Assembly (NCBI RefSeq): GCF_023101765.2
Contig: NC_064218.1
Coordinates: 1,178,001 to 1,242,000 of the forward strand
Source of the DNA: Spodoptera frugiperda
Taxonomy: Eukaryota; Arthropoda; Insecta; Lepidoptera; Noctuidae
Direction of reading: 5' to 3'
DNA: 64,000 nucleotides
Below are positions 37,041 to 47,800 of this stretch, one piece after another. A program made the position numbers and the translations under genes. The number at the start of each line of letters is the position of its first letter. Position 1 is the stretch's first letter. The notes beneath the pieces were generated by a model, which saw only the letters and a list, made by a program, of their open reading frames with translations, did no database searches and was not told the DNA's origin.

Positions 37041-37318
37041 TGTAATATTGAGTAGTCTTCCTATAGTGCGCCTGATCGTGGATGTGCCGTGTTCGGAAAT
37101 AGCCAGCTTATATTTACCACAGGGCTATTATTACGCCTGCGCCGAGCTAATTGCACGGCGTAGTAACGCATTTACAACATCTAGTAAGTGATTAAGGTTA
37201 CATTAACGTGCTTTATTACGAGTTGGTTAGATCCTAGAGCAGGGATGGCGGAACCGTTGACACGTGTGCCAATGGTGGTACGGAACACAATGTATTGGGC
37301 ACGACAATGACAACAAAA

Positions 37319-37661
37319 TTAAAACAAAATTATAAACTGGCAACGCAAACGTATTAGTTTGATACCTTGTCCTAGATCGTCAGCGGGATGCCAGGATCTT
37401 AGATTATCAACGGTAGAATACATGTCACCCACCACCCTTACTCTGCCCATGAACATCTTAAAAGCCGATTCGAATAAAGATAAAATATCAGACATTTTTC
37501 CTGATCCGAGGAAAAATCCCGTTGGGTTTTTCTTGAAATTAATGTATATTTTGAATGACTCTGTGTACAGTTTGGAATTTGGCAATAATAAAGATAACAA
37601 AAAACTTCCTTCCTTGCTTGCTTCCTTCAGGAGGAAATACCACTCAGTACCTATCATTTAA
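37319..37661. other. Segment open on both strands, unrecognised
   Basis: A 100-codon plus-strand frame and a 112-codon minus-strand frame overlap almost fully. The minus-strand peptide has a segment reading GRVRVVGDMYSTVDNLRSWH. Neither shows a family that I recognise. At most one could be real, and a repeat relic is as likely. Confidence 0.2.
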
Positions 37662-37955
37662 AAGTGGGAGAGCCATGCTTCGGCACGAATGGCAGTGATA
37701 CTACGACCGATGTGAAACAACGCTTGTATTGTGTTTCGTTGTGTGAGTGAGCTTACCGGAGGCCCAATTACCCTTCTTCCTAATCTACCCAATCCCCGAT
37801 TCCCCAACAACCTTTCAAATTTCTAACCCCCAAAAGACCGACAACGCACTAACGGCGTTAGTAACGCCTCTGGTGTGGAGTCCAATATCGGCGGCGATTG
37901 TTTACCATCAGGTGATCCGTCTATGCCTTTACCGGCTTATACCATGAAAAAAAAA
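37660..37955 (+). repeat. Family C dispersed repeat
   Basis: AAAGTGGGAGAGCCATGCTT, GTGATACTACGACCG (internal deletion), GAAACAACGCTTG, GGAGGCCCAATTACCC, CCCCAAAAGACCGACAACGC, CATCAGGTGATCCGTCTATG. Confidence 0.8.
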
Positions 37956-39874
37956 CATCAACGAGCCTTAGATGTCTCTTTAACCACCTTTAAATAGAGT
38001 ATTTATAAGATTTGAACCGTATCTCAAGTAAACGAGTAAAACAATGGCACCAGCTAACTATTTATATTTTCAAATAAGATCGGCTGCCTTCATAAATTAA
38101 TGTTAACCGGGGACTTGATTAAATTATTCATAAGCTCGTGTATGGTTGAGTTGGCTTCGAATGGCAAGTACCTACATATAGCGATACTTCCGCGCCGCTG
38201 CCACCGACGCACTTCTACACCTAGCAATATGCTTTCCTCTATAAATGTGGTTGGAATAATAAGCAACTGTACATACTTATAGAACACTTATTAACTTGTG
38301 TATAGATAAATTATTAATGAAGTCTTATTATCTGAACCTTGAAATACGTAATTAGTTGGTTTGCCTTCTATCTTATAACAAATAAACTAACTGATATACA
38401 TGGTTTGTATGTAACCGAGTTTTAGGAAATAGCAAACAAACTTAGAGCAGCTGAAAATATAATCCTAATCCTACATTTAACTTTTATTCAGCTGACGAAG
38501 CTAAAAAAATTATATTTGAAAATAAACTCGCGTACTCGACGTCAAAAAAAGTTGAAGAGAATCGATTTCTTTTATGTAAAATGCAATAACAGAGGTGTAA
38601 TTTATTCGGACACGCACCCGCGGCCCTCGGTATCGGACGAGCAATTTTGTCCAAATTTATGTAATCTGGCGACCTTGGCGTCTCCCCTACAAACCGGTGG
38701 AACAGGGTTGCCCGATGCAAATATTTATTGGTATTGCTATCCTTTTTTTATTAGATAGATAATTATTTAGATATAGGTACCTAAGTTGCAGTTTTTAGGT
38801 GTATAAAATAAATTGTGGTTGGTATAATAGGTAATTATAGATTACTTCTCCTTTTGTGAATTTAAATTACTTGCCAGTTATCTATCACAAAAAAGAAGAT
38901 AAGTAAAAAGTGGCTGCTACTAAATAATCTTATACCTGAACTTAGTTACTTTGCAGATTCTTTGCTTAGTTCTTCCTAAATAGTTATATGTTTTAAAGTA
39001 CATATAAGTGTTGCAAGCGTTCATAGGCCACGGTAATCCATCCCTTACCATCAGGGTGCTGTGTGCATTCTTGCCACCGTCGTGGTAAAAAATGAATGTA
39101 CATATAGATCTATGTATAAACTCCTAAAAACAAATACCAGTGTAGTTCCTACCTCAGTAACTCTTTTGTTTTTTAACTGTTTAGATAAAGAGTCGCTACA
39201 CCGGCGCGCGACGCTGTGTCGGAAGCATTTAAAAACCTTTTAAAGCAATTTGTCAGTAGGCAAGCGAGGCCGGGGTAAATTATTGGCCATTACAACATTA
39301 ACCAGTTGAGATTTTTTCTAGAAAACAAAAGACAGGAAGGATTTGTTGGATTTTACGAAACATACCTAAGCAAGTACCTAGTTTAAGAAACACCTATATG
39401 TTACCGTACTTCAAACTTTGTTGTACTCCAAACAACACGCGTGCCTATACCAAAATGCTTTACACAGAGTTTTCCAATAAATGCAATATCTACTTTTCTT
39501 TTTAGTTTTGCCATATATAGGTTCAAACTTCATACAATTATTGAGAATTTCAAATATTACAGTTGAAAAAAATTAATACAAAATAGTGCGTGCGTAAAAA
39601 ACATCGAGCCAACCCTATTGGTTCAGCCCTAACGTAATAATGCAATGTCCACCCTCACCCCAAGACCCCAATGCCCTTGCCCCTGCATTACAAACCTTTA
39701 TAGACACATACATACATACCTAGGTATATGTAGCGAGCCAGACATCAAATTAGACTTGTCATGGTCCACCTAGCCCTACCTAGCCATGCTATTTAATACG
39801 CAGACTATTTTACTGACAATAAGCCGAGATAGTCGCAATATCAGAGAGAGGGCAGAGAATTAACACAACGCTTT
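37956..39874. other. Non-coding stretch without recognised features
   Basis: Several overlapping short frames on both strands (for example near 38,484-38,758), none with a motif. No recurring repeat was identified. Confidence 0.45.
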
Positions 39875-40045
39875 TTTTTAAGGGGGGGTAAATCATCCAA
39901 TGACTTCTCTCGCCTTAGGCGAGGCGAGAGGAAGTGTCAGACTCTTACTGACTAAAAACCACCCCGTTCCTACTCCTGGTTTTCAAGTCAGAGAACCGGT
40001 AAATCTGCTAGGTAGTCCGCAGCTCCTGATCAGGCATCAGCCCTA
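39875..40045 (-). repeat. Family B dispersed repeat
   Basis: Reverse-strand copy: GGGGGGGTAAATCATCCAAT, CGCCTTAGGCGAGGCGAG, CTTACTGACTAAAAACCACC, AGGTAGTCCGCAGCTCC, AGGCATCAGCCCTACTGGG. Confidence 0.8.
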
Positions 40046-40049
40046 CTGG

Positions 40050-41698
40050 GATAACACAATGTTAGTGTCGTTTCACGCCAGTTTAAACTGTCAGTGAAAT
40101 TGAATTCAACAGCTTCAACAAACAATAATAATTACATATATCGATATTATCGAAAAATGTTTCTCTTAGGCATAAGTCTAATAAGATTAGAAAATCGAGA
40201 TAGTGAATATAATCTGTAATACATAACGTTGCATAACATAGGCGTATCACGGTATATCTAATTTCACGATAAGTCGCGAGCACGACTTTTGTAAAGATTT
40301 TTTATGTACACAATAATTGCTATAAAAATAACAGATGGTTTTTTTGGTTTTTATCACGCTACCTTTTGTTACATTTGGCAGTAAAATAACAAACATATAT
40401 TTATTATTCAAGTCCCTAATTATAAAAAAAAAACAATAACAATTTGCTTCTGATTGATATAGGTACTAAAGAAAAACTAGCATGTAAATTATTTAATTTA
40501 GTCAATAACTACAGAGAAGCAGTAATACAAAATGCTATACACGTATACGCGATACGAAGTTATTAGAACTTACCAAAAAGTTACAAAGTTGTTTGCGTTG
40601 TGCATTTACAACTAAATTGTGGACAACAACGCCATCTAGCGTCGAATAGCTCAACTGTTAAGGCAAGTTGAAAAGTTAACAGGAATGGTGGCATTGAGTT
40701 GTTCCTACGATAACGCCATCTAGTAATGAAAAGCTATAAAATAATAAATGCCCACAAAAAGTCGCAAAAAAAAACTAAAATTAGCCACACCCAAAATAGG
40801 TACAGATTCTACAACTAATATGTAGTCAGTACATGATTATAGTCACTGTCCAATAATAGAATATTTTATGACAGAATCTTTTTATTTATAATAGGTAACC
40901 GTTTTGCATGAAAGCGTGCGCGTGCGACAATCCGGCAATCACCACGTTACACGTTGTCAGAAACCAAATAATAATATCCACGTTGGAATAATACCTATGC
41001 ATGTGGGCAGCACATTTCATATGTAAACTGCTCATTTATACATAATCATAATTTAATGGTATTTTATGTAGTATTTTAAATACATCACGTTGGTTACATT
41101 TTAAAATATCGTGATAATTTTTAGTGTTGCTAACGAACATTTTTGAATTAACTGTATTATTTTTTCGTTGATCAAATTATACGTTTATTTTCATCATTGC
41201 AGCATTGTAAACAAAATTGTAGCTTGGTTGTAATTTGTAATATAATATCTTGAATGACTTGTAATGTAACAAAAAGGCCCCTAATTTCAAGCAGATTTTA
41301 GATCTCTCGATAGGCACAATGGGATAGATCCACATAAAAGTGATAAAATATAATTCAAAAAATCTACATATGAAAGCACGGAGATAAGAAACATAAAAAT
41401 AGGTAATGTATTCTAGGATATATATTAATATATAAAAATATATTGTATAATTTTCATAAATCGAATAATCGGTTTGTGTATTCGTATAATAATAATTTAT
41501 TCCAAAAATTAAGATCAAAATAAAGTCTCAACTTTGCCTTCGTGTCCCAAAATCTACATGTATTTCTTAAAGTTAATAACTATTATTTATTTTGAATGTT
41601 TTATTATTTTAGACTAACATTATTTATTTATTCGAAATATTTAGTCGAATAACTGAAGTCTTGAATCGAATAAAAGATTCGTTTTAGTAACCCTGACG
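40050..41698. other. AT-rich non-coding stretch upstream of eEF2
   Basis: A 113-codon minus-strand frame at 41,177-41,518 is dominated by Tyr, Ile and Phe, as random AT-rich DNA would give; I do not call it a gene. No exon or repeat is identified. Confidence 0.5.
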
Positions 41699-41862
41699 AA
41701 TGCTAAAAATTATAAATATAGGTTGTCTATGGAATGACTTTCATTTGACGGCTGTCTGCCACATCCGGCCCTCGCACGAAAGGGTCCTTCTTTTTGAAGC
41801 GTACGCCATAGCTGGCGTATGGTAGTTTATTTTATTGAACGAAAAATCTATAACCATCCAAA
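41699..41862 (+). promoter_or_regulatory. eEF2 promoter and 5' untranslated region with 5'TOP-like tract and hairpin
   Basis: No TATA box is visible. CCTTCTTTTT at 41,786-41,795 fits a 5' terminal oligopyrimidine start, the hallmark of eEF2 and ribosomal-protein mRNAs under growth (mTOR/LARP1) control; the exact start site is inferred. Six nucleotides later TACGCCA-TAGC-TGGCGTA (41,802-41,819) forms a perfect 7-bp hairpin in the leader. The first exon ends at the initiator ATG, which is followed directly by GTGAGT, so this exon contributes only methionine. Confidence 0.7.
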
Positions 41863-44800
41863 ATGGTGAGTATTTAATATGATAAATATGTGCTAAAAAG
41901 TGTTCCCAAGTGACTGTGCTATAGTTTCGCGTTTATATTTTACGAGTTTCGGGTATTTAAAGAAAATAAAATACAACATTCTTCACGACGACCGTCTTTG
42001 TGATCGGATGACGTTTCCAAGTGTTGCGGTGATTGATCGGTGTCGGCTTAAACTCGTGTAAAATGGACTAGAATAGCTTAAAATCACCGCAAATAGGCAG
42101 TAGAAGCTGAACGAATCGTTATAAATATGAAACGTGCGTGTTTGAAGTGTTCCATCTGTGTTGTGATGTTGGATATGTTGACGAGCTGTTTTCTGGTTTG
42201 TGCAGGTGAATTTCACCGTAGACGAGATCCGTCAGATGATGGACAAGAAGCGGAACATCCGCAACATGTCCGTCATCGCTCACGTCGACCACGGCAAGTC
42301 CACCCTGACGGACTCGCTGGTCTCCAAGGCCGGTATCATTGCTGGCGCCCGTGCCGGAGAGACTCGCTTCACGGACACGCGCAAGGACGAGCAGGACAGA
42401 TGCATCACCATCAAGTCGACGTGAGTACTTGCGTCACCACATGGTGCAACCGGCGCCCTTTGTTTGCTTTCTAGCATTACGCCCAGTCGGCAATTATGTC
42501 TCCTTGAACTTGACTGCGGCGGTTTTAAGTTATAACATGTCGCAATTTGAGGTTATACAATGTTAAAATGGGTTGTAGATTGAATATCATACTCGAAACT
42601 AACCTTATTGTTAAAGTTACCGTTTAAGTTATTATTAAAATGGACAGATAAACTTTCACAGCATCCATATTTGTCTAGACATGGTTGCCAATGCATTTCC
42701 CATTGTTATGACAACATAGTGATGTCATGGCACTAGGTATCAAAATCAGCTGATAGTTGTCTAAAACTGCAACTATCCAATATTGATGCACTACTATCCT
42801 AGAAATACTGCAGTAGCTTCATATGTTGTATGGTTATGCAAATTCATTGTTTTGTAAGGATTTCATAACATGGTGACATGTAAAATATTTTGCTAAGATG
42901 TTATTTCAAATGATGATTGTTCTTTACCATTAAAAACTGAATATCACTGAAGATCTTCAGAACGGCCATCTGACGTTTTTAATAACATTAGGTTCATACA
43001 ACATGTTTAAGACTTTGCATAACTTTGGAAATTCTTTCCCAGCGCTATCTCTATGTTCTTCGAGCTCGAAGAGAAAGACTTGGTATTCATCACCAACCCC
43101 GACCAGCGTGAGAAGAGTGAAAAGGGTTTCTTGATTAACCTCATCGACTCACCTGGACACGTTGACTTCTCATCTGAAGTAACTGCTGCGCTCCGTGTAA
43201 CTGATGGTGCTCTTGTGGTCGTAGACTGCGTCTCAGGTATGTAGCAATAGGAAAATCATGAAAATATTTAAATCAATAGAAGCAATTTGACAAGATGTGG
43301 ATTTTTTTTTATCTAGAAATGTGTTCCATATGGGAAAAAATGGAGCATCTGTTGAGCCTTTGTTCCATTTCTATTGTGTAATGTTAGGTTATTGAATTAT
43401 CTCCCAGACAACAATAGGCTCACAAGGGACTAGCAAGCAGATGGAAAGTTATTGTTACATCTAGAACTATTCACATCTGCCAGCTCCTTTGAGGAATTGA
43501 AAATGTAAAATGTTTTTTCTAACAAAGTAATTTCCTTTCTGTAGCACCCTCAAAATAGTTTCTTTAGCTTTCTTTTTTGTCCTCACAGGTTATGCAATAC
43601 CTATTCAGTTGCATTGATTGCACAATTACATAAGTTGTGAAATGCTATGTTCCTAATAGTTGCAAATCATGTCTATGTTGTAGTGACTATATATTACATA
43701 GTCATTAATTGACATTTAACTTTTACCCTTATCAATATCACTTGATAACACAGGGCTTTATGTTTATCTAGCCAGCTTTAAACAACAATTTTATTATTAC
43801 ATTATACAACTTATAATAAATTATTATTAACAACCTATCTTAGATACTTTAGAAATCCAATTCTGAAATAGACTATCCTCTATCCTCCATTAAAATGATG
43901 ACTACCTTTAGCACACTAACAATGACACATTTCCATAGGTGTGTGTGTACAAACCGAGACTGTACTGCGTCAGGCTATTGCCGAGCGTATCAAGCCCATC
44001 CTGTTCATGAACAAGATGGACCGTGCTCTGCTGGAGTTGCAGCTGGAAGCCGAAGAACTGTACCAGACCTTCCAGCGTATTGTTGAAAACGTGAACGTCA
44101 TCATCGCCACCTACAACGACGATGGTGGTCCCATGGGTAAGTCTATCTCGTATTTTTTTACAGATTAGATTACTTAGCCGGAGCTATCTCCCTTCCTGCT
44201 GACTTGTTTTACTTTTTGTGCGTGTTGAACGCGTGTTTTATTTTCTAGTTATCAGGCTGTTTTCATGTAAATGTTTTAAGAAAAATCGCAAAAAAATTCA
44301 CGTGTTTTGAATACGAAAGTTTTGCCTACTGATAAAAGCTAAATCGATATGTTTCGAGAAAATAGTTCTTGAATGCTTACTTGATTGGTTATTATTTCAC
44401 ACAAACAATGAAAATGAAAAGGTTATTTCTACAAAGTTAGAATCCAATTTATCAAGTTGTTCTAGACAGACGCCCACGTAACTTCAATGCCCTTTCGCTG
44501 GCTCAGTGGGACTGGATCAATAATTGTATTTCAGTCGTACTCAACCTACTACCTGCCTACGCTTTATTCCCCTATGCCAGTGACGTAATAGCACTCGCGA
44601 AATTAGACGGGAACCTTCCACTAGAACAAAAGACGTTACTAAATACAGGGTCGGATTGAGACCGGCGGGCCCTGGGTGCAAAACGACCAGGGTCCCGGTA
44701 TCATCTCGTTTTTACAACTTGGCTGTGACTCCGGCCAATCGGGGGGCCCGTCAGTTAAAGTACAGACTAAGGTCAATCCGCTGACATAATGACATTGAAA

Positions 44801-47800
44801 TCTCAAATCCAAAATGAATTTGACGCTGCTTTTGTATTTAGTAAGCCGTTCCCATACATCCGATGGCATTCATTGTTAATTACGTAGGTAGACGCCGAAT
44901 GACATGGTATCCGGTATTTATAAACCAGTTCATCCATTTTTTTTTTACAATGTAATGTTCTTAGCAGACGTGTTTTAGCAAAAAACTAAATTAGGTTTGT
45001 AATCTCTTATAAATTATGCCTTAGTATAACTGATATCTGGTAATTAGCTAAAACTCTGAAAAACAATCTATGCGGTAGATCAACAATATAAGTAAATAGT
45101 TTGAATACAAATGTCGCGTTATCATGCCGCGGGCGTGTTCGTCACGTGTGGGCAAATCGGGCGATCATTGATAAACAGCGCCAAGGTCACGCCGCGGGCT
45201 CTTCGAATATTATCATTGTGTAATTTTTACATTACCTACCGCTAAATAATGCGGATTATCTGAAACGTTCCATTTCATGACTTGCGTTTTTATTATATCG
45301 TAGCTACTGAAAATCGAGCCCTATTTTAATAAAAGAAAGTTATTGAACTTCAACCTTTTGTATTGTAGTCCTTACAGAAAAATCGATTTACTTTCCAGTT
45401 GATGTAATTTATTACTTATCTTGGTACAATAGATAATAATAATAGCCGTACGTTAGTGCAATGAAGGTTGCCAGGTTCAACGATCTTGAGGTTACGACTT
45501 CTTTGCCGACTCGATCGATTTTATATACTTTTACAGTTATGTTTAAAACTACTTTCACTGAAGGAGCTTTTTATTTTATAATGCAGATGGTCGATATTCT
45601 ATTAATTTATTCTAGATTCAAATAGAATTGAATTTTAAATGGAATGAAATGAGGACTTCGTAATACTTTTCTTTATTAAGGGGGTTTTGTTAAGTGGATA
45701 GTTAGGTAGGGTCTTATGAATCGTCCCATTGATACTGGGTAAAGTACCTATGCTATACACCAGCGGCAGACCGGGACGGAAAGTAACCTCTCAATATAAA
45801 GTCAATGAATTTGTTAATAACTTTGACAATTTCAACATTTGTTGTGATACATTTTATTCACGAACTTAGCCGAATTATGTCATGTGAATAACTCGCTGAG
45901 CAATAAATTCCACTCCACCTCATAAGCAACGACAGTGTGCTCAAAATTCCTTGTGCTTTGATCAGGTGAGGTCCGTGTTGACCCCAGCAAGGGTTCCGTC
46001 GGTTTCGGATCCGGTCTCCACGGCTGGGCCTTCACCCTCAAGCAGTTCTCTGAGATGTACGCCGACAAGTTCAAGATCGACCTTGTCAAGCTCATGAACA
46101 GGTAAGTCCAATGGGATACAAATTTTTTTGTTTTATTTTTTTAGCGACCGACTCGATTCTGAAATGTTACCTGCAGACGCCATGCCCTTTTTTAACTGTG
46201 CTTCTAAACCGCATAGGTAGATGTTCTACATAAAAAAATGCGTTATCGAAAAGGCTTTATTTAACATCAACTTTAGTTTATTCTAATATTTGTACATTTT
46301 GAGGTTATATTCGGCTGCACACGTGTTACGAATGGCCCCGAATGGGGTTACTTCCAGAAATATCTCCCGGTTATAAATACCATAAGTTATTTTGTAGTTG
46401 TTCCTAGCACATTACGGATATTCTGAATTTTATCGGAGTTTTCCTTGAAACGAATAAGTTACCTAAGTTCCCAACTGCAGCATTGCAGATGCACCGAATG
46501 ACGTGTAGCGCGCATTGATTTGTGGACACGTGACCTCGAATGTAACGGTTAAACAGTGGCCACCGACGCTGCTTTCGTATTTTAAACCTTATGTACCTAA
46601 TGTAAAAGGGTCATTTTCCGCTGTACTCCCGATGTTTGATGATTAGTTAATGATTGACGCCATTTGCTCGTACGTTAGCTTCGAAGCCTAAGCTACGTTC
46701 TAGTTTCAACTTCATCAATAATCGCTTAACGCGACATGTGTACACCGCGCTGCCGTAATTACTTCGATCCAGGAATGAAATGTTAACACAACGATATCGT
46801 ATAAAGTTACTTTATGGCCTAACTAATGTTCAATTAATAAGTTAACGATGTTTATGATTTACTGATGTTTTTACTATATAAAGTTTATCAGAAACAAAAC
46901 TTTAGTGATAAATGTTTCATTCTCATATTTTACTAATATTTCGGTATTAGTTAGGTGTTTCTAGGATTTTAGTTAAATTGTCCCATTGATACTGGGTAAA
47001 GTAATATGCTATACACCAGCGGCAGACCGGGACAAACATTAAATCTCAATTGGGATTGGTGAACTGCTCAAATATTGACTTTTTACAACGATTATTGAGA
47101 TACATTTTGTTGCTATCAAGAATATCAAATAACTATGGCATGGCGATGACGTAATCACAACGTAGTTCGCTAAGAAAAAACTTGTAGCCGAGTTTCAAGG
47201 CAACTTTGAATTATAAGAAGTACTTCAGCAGGTACATAGCTGTGTTTTCTAGGAAATAACATAGTCATTCTTTTGAGTATTCTAGAATTTCTTTACTTAA
47301 AGTTCTGTGCCCAGGAAATACAATTATTTTAGTGCAAATGCTTATTTCCTAATCTCTATCTTAGACTGTGGGGAGAGAACTTCTTCAACGCCAAGACCAA
47401 GAAGTGGGCGAAACAGAAGGACAATGACAACAAGCGTTCCTTCTGCATGTACGTGTTGGACCCCATCTACAAGGTGTTCGACGCCATCATGAACTTCAAG
47501 AAGGAGGAGATCGACGGCCTCCTCACCAAGATCGGAGTCACCATCAAGCACGAGGATGCTGACAAGGACGGAAAGGCTCTGCTTAAGGTATGGAACAACT
47601 TACTCACTGTCTCTTACACTTATAAAATACTTTTTATACTCATGTGAACTTGGAGTCTTAGTAAAATAAAATGTGAAGTCTAAAAATACTACCTATGTCA
47701 TTTTTTGTTTATATGATGTTTCCTCATACGGTGACATCATAAAAAAATTACAATCTAGCTTAAATGCTAATGAGTAATTCAATTTTGACTTAATTTGCTA

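Noticed and set aside
41177..41518. 113-residue minus-strand frame upstream of eEF2
   Set aside because: Composition dominated by Tyr, Ile and Phe, as random AT-rich sequence gives; no start context or splice partner.
42107..42110. CTGA in eEF2 intron 1 as a D box
   Set aside because: No convincing box C upstream and no guide matching rRNA.
42280..42477. Minus-strand and shifted open frames across eEF2 exons (also 47342-47551, 49279-49647, 49769-49993, 51035-51454)
   Set aside because: They are antisense or off-frame shadows of the GC-richer eEF2 exons and of the GC-rich snoRNA units; none has a motif of its own.
42719..42760. GTGATGT and CTGA in eEF2 intron 2 as a second C/D unit
   Set aside because: Only about 30 nt separate the boxes, too short, and box C deviates. 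Hairpins here (GATAGTTG/CAACTATC at about 42,753-42,779) lack an ACA end.
43863..43899. Possible C/D snoRNA in eEF2 intron 3 (CTGA 72 nt before the acceptor, ATGATGA at 43,893)
   Set aside because: The C-like box lies after the D-like box and no C box exists upstream at a proper distance.
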